Under the pieces are notes generated by a model. The model ran no database searches and was not told where the DNA came from. It worked only from the letters and a program-made list of their open reading frames with translations. From Chrysomallon squamiferum (Eukaryota; Mollusca; Gastropoda; Neomphalida; Peltospiridae), in assembly GCA_012295275.1 (NCBI GenBank), contig CM022679.1, positions 11,849,915 to 11,913,914 of the forward strand: a DNA stretch of 64,000 bases. Reading direction: 5' to 3'. Positions 1 through 15,900 of the stretch are shown one piece after another. A program made the position numbers and the translations under genes. Each line of letters opens with the position of its first letter. Position 1 is the stretch's first letter.

Positions 1-575
1 TAACATAGAATTTTGTTTGTTATAGCAGGAAATTTTAAATTTACATCTATGTTCTTTTGTAATTCTTGTCTTCTGGTACTGAGAATAATGCATTCAAGTG
101 GATTTTATTATGAACTTGTCACAGAGCTGCAGTATCTTAGCACAAATAGTTAGTTTTCAAAATTCTGTTATTTAGATAACAAATGTTTTGGGCACATTAA
201 ACAACAAACAAAATTTCTCTGTTGTTACAGTGTATATTTGGATAAAATATCCTTTAATAAAACTGATCTAATTGGGTCTCATATACCTTTTGCCAAATTA
301 CCTGGCTGTTTTTAATTACTATTATTATTATTATTATTATTATTTTAAATAAATTAGACATAGATAAAATTTAAGTTTATTTTAAAAGTAATATATTAAT
401 TATTTTTCATTATTTTGGCAGAAATTGAAAATAATCTTTATTTTATCAATGGATTCAAAAATGATATTAGCTTTAGTTAAAAATAATTTGGAATTAAAAA
501 AGGAAAAGAAAGAAGATTAACTGTTATCATGGAGAATACATTCTTTGACATTTTAAACACATTTTTATTTTACAG

Positions 576-741
576 ATGGATCAAATGATTTTGACTTATG
601 GTTTGACAAACGCTTGAGTTCTGATGAAGTTCTATCAAGTCAGCCTTTTAAATTTAATAGTCTTGGGAACTTGACAGTGATGTTTTGGATTGGTCTTTTG
701 ACTAACATATCCAGTGGATCAGTTTTCAGGATCCAAAACAA
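576..741 (+). CDS. Exon: LamG/pentraxin-like domain, part 1
   Basis: Acceptor tacag at 571-575, donor GTATAT at 742; phases 1 to 2. Encodes the first strands of a concanavalin-like fold, including the segment FNSLGNLTVMFWIGLL, typical of LamG/pentraxin domains. It is the first exon I can place in the window; the preceding exon lies upstream. Confidence 0.82.
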
Positions 742-3700
742 GTATATATCTTCATTTAATTACCATGAATACAGTATAACAATGGTGGGTGTGGATGATG
801 ATTTTAAATAGATATAAAAATTAATTAAGTCAACAGACTTGCATCTTTATTTCCCTTTTTATATCTTTGTGAAGTTGCTCAACCAAACTATTGTTTGATA
901 TATCAGTTGAAATATTGTTGATGTATCAAGAATAATACTTTACAATGCAAATGTTTAACTTTCTGTAACATTCAGTAGATGCCAGCAATTAGTTAAAAGG
1001 ATAAAATCACAAAAGATGCACCATTTTGACAAACAAAAGCCTAAGAATAAATATTTTGATTCAAATACAGTAAAATGCACAATTTATCATTTCTAAAACA
1101 TTAAAAGCATACTGCTGGTAAATAACTATTTTATTTTCTTGTTTGACAGCTCATTTTGACAATCACATAAAAAGAATGTTTTTTCAGTGCAACAGATTGT
1201 GCTGACTTTGGTACCATGATATCACCTAAACTGTAATGATTTTTGTCATATACAAAATGTCATGTTTGGTTTGCATTGATTAGATTATGTCTTATTTCTC
1301 ATGTCAAATCATATGCTTTCTACCAATTAAATGCAGTTAAATATATCAGTCACAAATTGTTTCACTTTGTTTTATTTGTTTTTGACAGCCTAATTTTACT
1401 TCTGAGATATCAGATTATGCTATCAAATGTGGTTGGTCATGTAATGCTTGACACATTCCATTAACAGTATCTTTGCCAAAACAGTATTTTTCAATAAATC
1501 TCAAATCATTTCCCCAGCAATCCAGCCAGAACGTTCATGCCATTATCTCTCTCAGAAAATTAACAATTAGAAACTGGATTTTATATTTGAGTGGAAAGAT
1601 TATGTCTTAGACTAATTGATTAGGACAAAACAAAAATAACATTTATTAATCATGATTTCTTTAAGATAGGAAATAAAAAGTGGAAAAAAAGGTATTATAT
1701 ATTCAAGGCAAAAGTTACTTAATTATTAAATTATTTTAATTATAAAATATAATAATTTGTTTTGTTCCTTTTTGGTTTCATATTATATTGTAATAAGTTG
1801 ATTGGTAGAACACTAACCTGAAATGAGACTGGTTGCAGGATAAACACTCCTTTGCACTCCAGTATTTCTCTTTCAAGACAATGTTTAATTACTGATAAAT
1901 TAAAGCCTATGATATATGCTGTCTTGATTGTGGGAAGTTGTATATAAAATAACTGTTACTGCCAACTGAAAAATACTTGCTCATTGCATGATTATAGATG
2001 GTTTTCTATCTAATTATCTGTGTAGACCTTAACACATATACACACACAGACACACAGACACACATACAAACACACACAGAGGGAGAGAGAGAGCTAAACA
2101 AATTAAAATTGTGTTGCTTAAATGATTTATTTTATAGCATAATGTCTAAAAGTCTGGGGGTTTTCCCCAAAACTATTATACTGATTTTTATATTGATTTT
2201 TTTTTTTTCCAGCATCAATGAAGCCAACATTTTTGAAGTTATGACTGACAAAATAATCTTTTTGAATAAGACTTTTTCAATGTCACATGTACAATCAGGA
2301 AAATGGAATCACATTGCAGTAACCTGGCAATCAGATGGAAAATACAAACTTATTGTTAATGGCATCATAACTGAATCTGGTACAAAACCTCTTTCATTAA
2401 ATAACCAGTAAGTACATAATAATGATTTTAATGTGATAATAATTTTTGTTTTATAATAAACAATTTGCTTTTTAAGTAAAAGTCATATTGATTTTACAAA
2501 AAAAAAAATAAATAAATAAACAAAAACAAAAAATTAACAATTAATAAAAAAATAAATTAAAAAAATAAAATATATGAATAAATAATTAAGATACGGTAAA
2601 ATAAATAAATAAAACAACAAAAACAAAAACAACAAAAACTAAAGTAAATATAAATAGTTAAAAAAGTAAAAATTCACAGGATGTATGTATGTATGTATGT
2701 ATGTTATTACTGTTATCTTGTCAGTATGATTATATGTTTAATCTGTAGTTTTTATGCTATGATAATAAAATATAATAATTAAAGTTAATAGCAGATGATA
2801 TGTTTTGTGTTTATAATGTTTAGGTCTGTAACATGTACATTTTGAAAGTTTAGGATGTTCATAAAATTGTTTTGAAATTCAGTGCTGAATGGAATTCAGT
2901 AATAAGTTTGTTGGTTTATTTTCTTTTCTTAAATTGTAATATTTTGTCAAAAACATCAGCGAAAAACAACCTCCAGTATTATTTTTATGTATAGACCTTT
3001 TCCTTTCTTAAGAAATGCATTATTAATATCATATTGAATTTTAACATTTAAATGTTTTTAGGCTTATGAGACTTGTGTTTGACAGCCAGTTCATGGGATA
3101 CATATCACAGCTGACAGTATGGAGAGATGCTTTATCATACTTAGAAATACTTAAGTTCGTTTCAAAACCCACATATGTTCCTAAGTATGATCTGGCATTT
3201 GGATGGTATGACCTCATTTTAACAAAATCTGCATGGAGATTAACACCTAGCTTGGCAAAGTCTGAAGAAAAACTTTGTAATGTTTCACGTTATATGGACA
3301 AAACATGTGAAAATAAAATGGGTATGTTAATGGATCATCAATTCTAAATCTTTAGTTAAAACCTTCCACTTCGATATTGTTTATCCTACAAATGAAAGGT
3401 ATTTTCAGTCTGCATCCAATAATTTTATATTTAACTGTAAGCTATTTGGTTCTATCAAAGGTATTTTAAAAATGTACTATGTATAAGACTATTTTTGGTT
3501 TTGGCTAATGTAAAGCAAATTATAACAGATTGTAATACATATCACATAATATAATTATCTTCTATTGGTAAAGCCCATTAATTTACATTATTGAAGCATA
3601 AAATATATACTTATTTCTTCATTATAATGATATAAAGAAACTTGTTTTATTTCATTCTCTTTTTTAAAATTCAGATAAGGTTAAACCATCTGCTGACGGC

Positions 3701-6060
3701 TGCCCTACAACATCTGTGAATAGAGTAGTTAGTGAAAGAACAGTGGAAGTTAAAAATGTTGTTCCACAAATCAGCTTTGATAAAGAAGAAAAACTAACAT
3801 CTCTTTCAAGTAAGAAAAATACAAACTATTGTTATATTGTCCTCTGTCTGTTAAATATGAGAAAATACAATGAAAAAACATGAGTTGCAGATGAACATAT
3901 TATTATATATTCAGTATTTGTTAAATTACATGTTACTGGACATATTGCATATGTTGTTTAATTATCAAAGTAAACACAAATTTGCTAATAGAATAGTTTG
4001 TTTTATTGATACCACAGAAGGCTTTGTGTAATTATCTACTAATACACAAAGAAAGATAAATTATAAACAATTTAAATTGATGTAATTTTATTTTTCTTGG
4101 TTTTGTTAAAAGATAAGTTATTGTTATTTTCATTCAAAAGGTGATCTGTTTACTTGGGGTGTTTATTCTGTCGTTTATGCTGCATTTGATCAAGAAAGGA
4201 ATATTGGAGATTGTCGTTTCAAAGTTTATGTTAAAAGTAAGTAACCCTGATTAAAAAAGCATATATACAAAAATGTGTGTACCATTAGCAACAATATTTA
4301 TTACTATAATATTCATCTCTTTTAGTGTGAAATAATAAGTTTTGTGAGATTTATTTGATGCATGTATCTGAATAGAAAAAGTGTTGTTTTTTTGCAAGTT
4401 GAAAAGGGGGGAATATATACTAATGAACTCAGAAAAACAAAAAGAAACAAAAAAGATAGTTCTTTATTTGTCGTTTTTTCTTCTTTTTTTAAAAATGATT
4501 ATGAAATTATTAGTATTATGAATATATTGAAAATGTCTACCTCTAAGGTTGATTTTGCTGTTTTAATATAGATTTTTTCATGAGAAGAATGTTTTTGTAA
4601 AGGGAAAATATTTTATATTTTTGAATTTCTTATAATTTTATTTATATATATAGAACAAGACTGTAATGCTGCTGATGTCTATTCATCAAGTCAGTTCTGT
4701 GATTCAACTAAAGGTGTTGAACATTTTTGTCCATCATCACAAAAACCATCAATACCATGGCCAAACATTATTAACTGTGGTGTTCTTGGGACATACAGCA
4801 GAAAAAATTTATTTGAGATGGCTGTTGAACCACCTTGTGGAGGTGAGTTGCATATTTTAAATATTAACTAACAAATTTCTTTTATGGACTACTCAGTGAA
4901 TATATTTATTATTTTGTGAAAGTTAATATGTATCTAAAATATCTATTTGGTGTAATAAATTTTTGGTTCAGATTTAACTTTTTTTTACCATAGACAAAAT
5001 CATTCTTTTCAGTCTGGATTTAGACCTCTTTCTGAATTTGTACCACATATTTTATAAATTGTTAATAAACTAATGTTTATTAAATATATCTCAAGCAGAT
5101 ATAGAAATTAAAAAAAATACCATGAAAGTTTTAAACATAAGTTAAATGAAAGTGTAAAAATAAAATAAAAGTATCATTCAATGGTGATGACATGCTATTG
5201 TTTTTAGTTACCACTGATAAAATAGTTCAAAGGAAAAAGATTTTCTATAAATAATGCTTTTGTCTGATACTGATATATTGAATTGAATTTAGCCAGATTT
5301 TGAAAAGTATGTCTGTTGATACTTAATTCAGTCAAAATTAACAATTATTATTTACCATCAAGCCTTTTGATACATTATGATTAATGGGTGACCATAATTA
5401 TGTCTTTCAGTTTGTATCAGCAGATAGCATTAAAAGAATGGAAGAAAGAAAAAATTCATTTCTTATATTTATTCAAAAATAATTCTGAAAAATAACATTA
5501 CAAATATTCAGTATAAAAGAAATTTGAGTTCATATAAATATAATTATTACACAAACACAAACACATACTAATATATTTTTTGTTAATTATGTATCATGTT
5601 TTTTAAATTTAATTTGCTGTTTCTTTATTATATTTTTACAGAGACACAGATTCAGAAATTCACTGTTTCCATTAAGATAAAATATCATATGCAACTTAAG
5701 TGTACTGCAGAGAAGGCAAATCTTCTTAAAGAAAAAGTTACATCAGCCTTGAAAACTCTTGGCTCCTCATGGAATGGTCTTACTAATTTCTTATCAGTTT
5801 CTGCATCCTGCACAAATCCTCCATCAAATGATGTTTTAATTGAAGCAAAATTATCCAATTTGTTGTAAGAATATTTATGATTATTTATGATTTTTGTAAT
5901 TTTACATTAAAGAATATTTGAAAAATGATGCCGAAATGTTGTGGATGAACTATCTTTAGATGATATTTAGAGATCATGATAATATTGTATTATTTAAAAG
6001 GTTCTATAGTTTTGTATTTATTTATGTCTTATGAAAAAAGTAAAAATAAATAAATAAATT

Positions 6061-6098
<38 letters not shown>

Positions 6099-9000
6099 GC
6101 AAAATTTAAATTGAAACAAAATTTTACATTTATTTAAAATCTATAAGCTTGAAAGTTTACAGTGCCTGATTATCTTTACAAACCATGTTTGTGTAAAATT
6201 TTCTGATGACAGAGATTTCTAATACTTTGTGTATCATTGTATATATATATAGTTAGTGGAAGTTGAATAAACTGTTACATCACAAAAATTTCATTTTATT
6301 TTATTTAAGTTTTTGTTCATTCCTTACCAAATCTGTTCTTAGATAGAAAAATAAAATAATAAACAATATAAAATTTGATCAGTTTCATATTTTCCGATAC
6401 ACTTTAACTTAGAACTGAGCAAACTGCAGGGCAGACATATTATGACAAAGATTATCCTGTTTACTTCTCTGTCTTTTCAGGTCCATTATTAATGGGTTGG
6501 CACCTTTAGAAATAATTAAAGAAGCAGTCATAGAAAATAACACACTTGAAGGAGATGACTTTAAGGTAGGAAAAATTATCATGTAAATAATTAGGAAGGA
6601 CTAATCAGCATAATTGCAAGACCTTTTATTCTTTATTTTTTATGAACTACAATAATTTTGAATTTACATAATTTTAGTTCATTGAATATAAAAAAAATGT
6701 AGTTTTGGTTTTCAGTAAATAAATAAATATCTGAGGTCAGATATTTTAGTGTAGATCATATTTTTGTGTGATATGAAGTTAAGGTATTTTAAATTTTGTA
6801 AACAAATAATTTATTTTGATTGATAAATAAAATTTTGGACTAGTTTTGCTCTATTCATAGGAGCAAGAATGTTTCACATACTTTCCTTATTTTTCTTACA
6901 CAGCAGGATGTTAAGATGATGTAACTTGATATTAAGATAATGTTATTTGAAAATGGCTGAACATAATGCATTCATAATGAAATGAAAGCAAAATGTTATT
7001 TTTGTATCATTTTTAAAACACACAGGAGTATAAATGTAAACATATCAGAAAAACAGATGTTAATTAATTTTTTATTTTTAAATAAAATAACAAAAAAAAT
7101 ATTTTAGGTCACATTTATGTATTTTCTAGGGCATTAATTTTCCATGACGTTGATCTCCTTTTCAGCTACAATCAATTATTTACAGCACAAGGTCTTAGAA
7201 AACTGTTTATGAATGTCTCTCAATAAATGTTAAATTTAATTTAAATAAAATAAATTTGGAAAATCTGATATCAAATGGAAACATTTATTATGCATAATTG
7301 TATGTGTCAGTTTGTTTGTACATATTTGTATATGGGATGAGTAGTTTAAAATAATTTTTCATTTCACATCATTCATTTCAGAATGTTGCCAAGGCTGTAC
7401 TGTGGAAAAATGAATCTGTATTTGATGAGTTTGTTTCATGTGACACAGTTGGTTATGTGATTGTTGGAAATTATTGTGGTATGTATTTTAGTCTTACATT
7501 TGTAGTAAATAACTGTAAAGAATGCTTTTAATTGTTTTAATATATTTGTTGATTCAAAAGTTGAGATATTACTTTCATCCACTATATGAATGAAGATACT
7601 GTGTGATGTTTCTTCTGTGTTTTGTAATTTCAGTTCAGTGTGGACCAGGTTCTTTCTATAACACAAGTATTAAGCAGTGTGTGTTATGTGAAGTTGGCTC
7701 TTACAGTTCATCTCCTAACAATACTGCCTGTCAAATGTGTGATCAGGGTAAGACTACTTTAAGGCAAGGAAGCAGAAATTCAACTGACTGTGTTGGTAAG
7801 TTGATAAATATAATTTTACTCTCTAATATTAAAATAAAAGAGTTATATGAAAGTATGTATTATGGTAACAAAAATAAACAAATTCTTAAATAAAAACAAA
7901 CAAACACAAACAAGCAAAAAAGAACCAACAAAAAAGAACAACCAAAAACTGAAGAACAACAACAATTAAAATAAAAAAGTAATGACAAACAAATTATGAA
8001 CATAATTAAACAAAATTAGAAGTAAAAAATATTCTTACTTATGTTGATCTATTTGTTTTTCAATAAATATTATACTAATAGTCTGAGAATGGTTTTTAAA
8101 TTGGAAGAATCTTTTAAAATAGAGAAATATAAAATACTTTTACATTTATGCTGTGAAACTGGGAGAGTTGTAAATATTTTCAGAATTTAATATAACTATA
8201 CCTTGTTACGAGCCAAAAGGGGTACCAGAACAAACAATAAAGACAATAAATTAGGCTATATATATATATATCACAAGGTACAGTTCGCAGACATATTTAT
8301 ATGTGAATTACAGGACATTTTGTTTAGAGATGATTTCTCTGTTCTTATATTGTCTTGGTTTATTAAGAACTTTGGAATACTGCCTATCTTTTTCCTTTAT
8401 CCATGTATTTTAAAATACCGTTTTGTTCATTTTTAGTTTTTGTTTTAAGTTATGTAGCTGCCATTTCACTGTATATTTTCAGATAAATGTACTGTTGGCC
8501 AGTACTTGAATGAGAACAAAAACTGTACAGACTGTCCAAGGGATTATTATCAAAATGAAGAAGGAAAGAATTACTGCCTTCCCTGTCCTCTGGGCAAGAG
8601 AACAAAGGATCCCAAAACAGATTCAAAAGACAAATGTTTTGGTATGAACAAAATTTTCATAATATACTGTTTTGCGATAAAAGAGGAAGAACAAAATTAA
8701 TGTACAAATATATCTTTTCTGAAAACATTACTTATCAGAGACTAATAATTATTTTGCTTAAATGTATCAATGTGACAATAAACCTATGCATTAAATTGTT
8801 TTGCAGGATCAGATTTATAGTAAAATAAAATAAAAATATATATTTAAAAACCCCAAAACTAAAGCAAATTCAGATTTATTGTTGTTATCAGTTGTTGCTG
8901 TTATATCTATTCTTTAAATTCTTGTTTAAGAAATAATCTAGTCAATCACTTTTTAATTTCAGATGACTGTCCTTCTGGAACAGAACTAAATGCAAATGGT

Positions 9001-12000
9001 AGCTGTACAGAATGTGAACAAGGATATTATCGTACACAGACTCTGCAAGATGCATGTGAAAGATGTCCTGAAGGGAACACAACACTGAAAAACAAATCTT
9101 CATCTGTTTCTGACTGTGATTTGCGTATGAACCATTTTTTGTTTTATTGATGACTTTATTTGTATTTATTTAATTGAAAACTGAAATAACAACTGATGTA
9201 TATTTGATGTTCTTCAATTGTTTAGAATGGTGTATCTTCAAAGAATTATACTTCCTGATTGTATTTTTTGTTGTTGTTTCTTTTTTTTGTTTACTTTGCA
9301 GTTCATATATCTTTGTGTGTTTTTTTGAACATCTGTAAAATCAATAGATCAAATAATTTTTTTTGTTGTTGTTTATTTTCACTTTCTTTATACTTTGAAT
9401 ATGTATTAAAACAGACCCCCACACACACACAAACACAGAAAACATTGTTAAATTTATGCTTCATATCTTTTTTCATATTTTTAGCTGACTGTACCAAAGG
9501 ATACTTCATAAATACAACTGAAAAAACATGTGATCCTTGTCCTTATGGTCAATATCAGCCTAAGAAATGGAAATTTCAATGTATCAAATGTGATGAAAAT
9601 TACACCACTGAATTTGAAAATTCTGTGTCTGCAGATTCCTGCAAGTGTAAGTCATTAAATATTTGTGACGTATTTGTATTGCTTTTAATCACATATTTTC
9701 TGAATATTGTATTATTTTATGCATTAAATCCATAAAAACTTTCTTCTGCAAAGTATTTTTTATAAAGGAATAATCTGCCGCATAATAATTTGTCTGAGGA
9801 TCTGATTTTGACAATTAATTGTGGCATTATTTTTCAGTTTTCTGTAAACCTGGCTTTGAAGAAAACCCAGAGAAACCTAAAACATGTAGAAAGTGTTTAA
9901 CTGGATTTTATCACAATGATAGTCTTGAGACTCGTTTTGAAAACTGCACTGCTTGTCCAAGTGAATTTACTACAGAAACTTTTGGAGCTGTGTCTATGGA
10001 AGATTGCAAAATTAGTAATTATTAAATATATCTTTGGTGATAAGATAAAAAACCGTGTCAATATTTATTGCATGCTTTAAAGTTATGTTGTTGTTGAACT
10101 CACTTTACACTTCTTACACAGTGTAAAAACAGTTTATTGTTGTAGTTGTTTAGTTATACCTGGTAATTGTATTAGACCATTTATTTGTACTGCAAGAGGC
10201 ACACTTTAACTAAACTAAGATGTTTTATAGATATATAATTCTTTTGTCTTCTTGATTATCACCCAATGAAAGAAGTTGGGACCTGATCACAGTAAATGAA
10301 TCTATACACTAGTATACTATTAATAGTCATCATTTTATATGCTGTAAGGACAAACTTTTAATTCTTTTAAATTACTATATTTAATTTCAAACTTTCTAAC
10401 TCTTTTTGATACTGATTGGGTTGCATTGTCCTTTATATTTAGAGATTAGAATGGACAGTAGAATATTGTCTTTCTTCATAAGCATGTTAGTATATTTAAT
10501 TTTAATCAAAAGAGATTTTATAAGAGGTGTTGCCAAATGAATTATTATATATGCTGTAATACTTTCCATCTAAATAAATGTTTTCTTACAGGAATTTGTC
10601 AAAAAGGGTCATATAGAAATGTAACAGATAACCTCTGTTATAACTGTTCCATTGGTTATTATCAACCAGATGACATGAAAACATCCTGCATTCAGTGTAA
10701 TACTAATTACAGCACCAAAAATGAAGGATCTGACAATTCATCTCAATGTATTTGTAAGTATAAATATCTTCTCCTTTTTTTCATTTTTTTTTCATGTGTA
10801 AGCTTTAGCTTAAAAAGAATTAGTTCCAACCAACATTTCCAAAATGATGATTAGTTAAATGAATAAAATTACAATAACTGTCTTGATTTTGAAATCTACA
10901 GATGTTAAGTTTGATTATGTTATCTTAAATATGCCTTTTACTAATAAAATATATATATGTACAGACATACATATACATATATATTTTCAAATGATCAAAT
11001 AATAAAGTAGTTATCTATTAAAAAAATACAACTACCTAAAATATTTCTTTAATTTTAAAACAGTCTACTGTCCTGATGGATATGAAGTCAAGTCAGCAGA
11101 AGATAAAACATGTCAAATCTGTCCACGTGGAACGTACAGGAGTAACACTGGAAGTGAAAGATTTTCTCCTTGTCAGAACTGTACACAAAATACGACTGAT
11201 AATCCAGGGTCTAAAACAGAAACTGAATGCAACATACGTAAGTTTTATGTCAGAATAGATGTGCTTTTCTGGATATATATGTATTAAAATAAGCTACAAT
11301 TTGCTTATAAAAATCTGTTTATTGTGTTTATTGATATGTTTATTATTAGAAAGATGAAGTAAAACAATAAATTATCTTTCTTTTCTTTCATGTTGCAGCA
11401 ATCTGCACTTTAGGTCAGATTATTGTGAACAACCTCTGCATGGACTGTCCAGTTGATACATATCAAGATATTACATTACCTGATTCCAAGACTGTATGTA
11501 CAAATTGCAGTAGTGGGTTAGGTACTAATTCATCAAAGTCATCTGCAGAATCAGACTGCAAGCGTAAGTGTTTTTACAACCTTTATCTTATACTTTACTT
11601 TCTACCTGATGGAGACTATGAATTTTATCAGTCTCATAATGATTAACTCCTAGCCCAACTTTCTTAAGATAAAACATTGAAATGTGATATTATTAATATT
11701 TTTGTCCACTGATTTCTAATATGGACATCACTGGGCTACTAACTATAAGCACTTTAATGATTAATCAACAAGTATGTAGTTGTTTATCTGAATAAAAAAT
11801 ATGTGCCTTTTTAATCAACCCTTTGGTGTAGTCATACAAATATTGCATTTATATACAGTGATGCTGTTTTAGATAAAGTGATAAGATCTATGTTTGTTTT
11901 TCAGCTGTTTGTCTTAAAGGAAAACAGTTTAACAAGTCTAGCAACTCATGTGAACTGTGTCCACAAGGATACTGGAAGAACAGCACTATGAGGTTTGAAA

Positions 12001-12881
12001 ACTGCAAAAAATGTCAAGACAATTATACTACTTCCGGAGAAGGTGCAACTGATTCTAGCAATTGTTCCTTAAGTAAGTTTTATATGCATTATATTTCTTA
12101 TTACTCTTTAATATAATAAACATAAAAATTAAAAACAAAATGTTAAGAAAGAACATGTCTATCTGACATTTGGTATTTTAATATAAATTTTTATTTGAAT
12201 AATCAGTTTTGCACTAGATACTCATTAATACCCAGAATAAAAAATCACCACACATGATAACACACATATATATTTATTTACACAACTATGTACAAATGAG
12301 AGAAAGTAAATTACCTGACCCCCTTAAACTACTTGTATTACAACAAAATTAAACGTTCATTTTTCTTCAACCGGCTGGCTGTGCTCATGATGCCGATGAT
12401 GGTGGCATCATGTTGATCTGACTCTTCGTGATCTGGTTGACAAGATTCTGTCCTGTTAAACCCTGCAAAACAGAAAAAAAACTTGAGAGCAGTATTATGA
12501 ACACTACATTTATGTTTTTGTGGTGGGCTTGTAGGCATTCTTTCAGTTGTGGCTGATATGGCGCTTGACTGGAAAGTACCGATTTCTGTGAATGTGAATG
12601 TGAAAAAAAATTAACATGCTAATCAGAGTGAGCTGTTGTGAAGCATGTCTATCACAGGCATGCTTTCTGACAGGTCAGCGGGCACGTCTGTTGCAGAAAA
12701 GAGTTTTGGGGGATTTCTGCTCATACAACGCTTAAATTGCCTTGGCCAGTCAACTAGGGTTAATTCCCTTTGGCCATTACCTCCCCTGCCACCATATACT
12801 ACTAATCACCCAACTAGTTGTATTTTTCCTGGCACTAAATGGGATTATTAGGTATTTCGCAGATAAAAAAAGCCACAAATG

Positions 12882-12932
<51 letters not shown>

Positions 12933-15900
12933 TTATATTTATTTATTAATTTACACAACTATGTACAATTATTTACATTTACATGAATAGCCACAAACCC
13001 ATTTTATTGTTTGATAAAAAAAACCTGGCTGCAGCTGAATAAAACTAATAACCAAGGACTCCCTGGTGACATACTGACTGCATTCATGGTAGAGTATGTG
13101 GCTTGTCAGTGCCAACCAGTTATACATGGTTGGCTGCTTATACCCCTCCTGATCTTTTAATCAGAGAGTGGGCAACAGCCAGTGTTCCCAATCTCTAATT
13201 GCCATAATTAAACTAGCCACAGTAAAACTCGTCTCTGGCCATGAAAATTAAAATAATATCTACATTAACTTACCTGCCCCCTCGGTAATTCATGGGTGGG
13301 CTGAACCACTCCCTTTTAGCCCTAGAAGGTGGAGCAGATTCCTCTGGCACATGCCAGTGAATCCATTGGTAATAACCTCTTCCCTTACAATTCTGTAGGT
13401 GGAACCTAACCCTGGGCAAGATGAACCTTAGCTCTGTAGCTATTTCCTGGGGGTCCCACCACCAGAGTGAGTCTATATCCACACCACCCATCCACTTACC
13501 TCCTGGAAACACCTTGCCTCCACCCAAAAACAACACTTCCACTGCTTTCTGCACTACTTCCAGGTAAATGCATTCCCCTGAATGACAAGTGCACCCCATC
13601 AGTCCTGATCAACTTGAGATTTCCCACTTGTACTGCAGGGTGCCCAATGACTGCTCCTCCCTCTGGAAGGACCCATGATTTAGCTGCAAAATTCACTTTT
13701 TTTTGGCCTTGTCTACCTGCTTTTCATGTTTAGCCCCATTCCAGTAAAGGCAAGGCAGTATGTTTGACTATATGATCCTCACAGAGGGTAGGAGTATTCT
13801 CAGTCACAGAACCAAGCAAGTGATGATCTGAACCAGCTCTCTGGACTTTGTCATTACCATATCATTCAAACCCAGCTGTAAAATGACAGAATTAGGTGGG
13901 GGCTGGTGTTTCAATTTCTCTGAAATGAAACTGTTAGCTGCGACCACCGCATTCCTCTGTTATGATACCATTTTACATTGATACCTGCCTGCTGCAAACC
14001 TGCTGCCTCCACTTCCCGCAGCCCGTGCCTGGATTCCTGCCCAGTGGACAATAGAATGTTCCCTACAATCAGCAATTATATTATTTAAATATCACATAAA
14101 CTAATTAGATTTCTTGTGGCAGCCAAATAAAGCTACAGTAGGCCCCAATCTCTACCTGTCCCACTGTTTAATTGTAGCCTCTGGTACCCCCCTAGTTGCA
14201 GTTTCTGTTGCTGTACCTATCCTAAAGCTATGTGATATAAAACATTGACCATTTAGATTTGTAAACTGTAATATGCATTTGAGAACAGAGTTAAACTGGT
14301 ACCTGGTTAATGACTTACCATTATAATGACTAAGAAGCTGGGTTGAACCGGTCTTTCATCATGAATGCAAATATTTATACAAACCTAGCACTGAACAGAT
14401 GTTTTCACTTGCAAAACTGTCCAGATACAGTAGATAACTATAACCTCTTTGATCATTTTTTCTATTTTCTTATGAGAAGTGTCAGCTGGTAGGGGTGTTT
14501 TTCTCCAGATCTAAACTTGAAGGTAACATCCTGTATCACGACTGCTCTGTTTGAATTGTGCACATGTGTTCTGGCTATTATTTCCCCCACCTGTAAAAAT
14601 GCAAAAAAGGACAGTTTGAAAGCTATTGCAAATAAATTGGCCTCGAACTGAGATGAACAAATATGAACAGCCAGTTTTCTCCAAAATTGATAAAATGATA
14701 GGTTTGTGCATGTCTAGTCCTGCACATTCCCTACATAGTCCTTCAAGGAGTTTTGAAATGCCTTGCAGGGTTGGATTTAATGTGCTTGCCGCCCATAGGT
14801 TAAAGACCCCCCCCTCCTCAAGGCTCAAGTCTCCCTCACCCTTCCCACTTAGTTTATATAATATGAATCATTATAACTTATGATCTAATTGAAAGGAAAA
14901 CATGGTGTTACATTTACATAATGATTTATTTATAAAAATATTAATTTATGTAACACAAACTGCCACCCCTATCATCCTTCCACCCTAGCCACTAGTCTAG
15001 AAAGCCTATATGGGAAATCTAGCCCTGTAGGGTCCCGCTCCCTCTTAAGTTTGTGCCAACTGTTTATCCTACTAATATATGTTTTTGCTATGGATGGGGA
15101 CAGTTGCTGTAATGACAGGAATGCAATGAAGTGGACTAAGTGATCCACAGGCACTGGCCATTGAGGAGGCAATCCAAATTACAGTTGAAATTTTTCAGCA
15201 TTATGGTAAGTTATCCATGTCTGACTTGCCTTTGAATTCTTTAGCCAACCTATCTGCCTGTGTTGTCAAAATTGCCATGCTTGCAGTGGTATATCGGTGG
15301 CATTCCATGCAGCTTCTGGTACCAGCTTCTGAAACTTTTCCCACTGACAATGAGAAATTGCAACTGCTATTAAATTCCGTCTGCCTGAAATGTATTCGGG
15401 TATTGTCAGAATATTCTGTTTTAAAGTTAATAAAAGATGTTTCCTCAATAATGACATTACCATAGGACACTTTGATGTTTTCATATTGACTAGAATAACT
15501 ACAGCCTCATTGACAATGTGAAACACTACCTTTTTGTAATTAAACCTTTTCCCCCAAATAATTAAAGCAACTAAGACAGGAAAGAGTTTGAGAAACGTGA
15601 TATTTCTCAACAAACCAGAACTGCACCAGACCTCTGGTTAGGACCGATATGACCAGTCACCCTGGAAAAAGACCCCGAATCCCCATTCCACTATGAGTAT
15701 AAAATTCCAAGGAGTTACTGCTGGTCCTGAACATGTTGGGCCTAACTGATCCCATTGTAGTGGTCTAGAAAATCTAACCACATGTTCAAGTCTGCCTTCA
15801 TATTTTGTGTAACCCGGATATTGTGATGTGGCTGAGTAACTCCTTTTGTTGCATCAATTATCTGTCTAATAAAAGCCCAGCCTGGTTGAACTATTTGGCA

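Larger units (their letters stand above)
4843..7381 (+). other. Introns around linker domain 1
   Basis: Three AT-rich introns (4843-5641, 5865-6480, 6566-7381) without recognisable genes. They include an (AAT)n array at 6064-6098. Confidence 0.65.

Noticed and set aside
1795-1860. Possible tRNA-derived SINE
   Set aside because: Faint A/B-box-like words only; no convincing tRNA fold or tail.
12645-12851. Plus-strand open frame of 68 codons in the retroelement
   Set aside because: Proline-rich and without any motif; lies in the noncoding 3' part of the minus-strand Ngaro-like element.
13467-13733. Plus-strand open frame of 88 codons
   Set aside because: It is the antisense shadow of the SGNH hydrolase remnant, whose motifs read on the minus strand.
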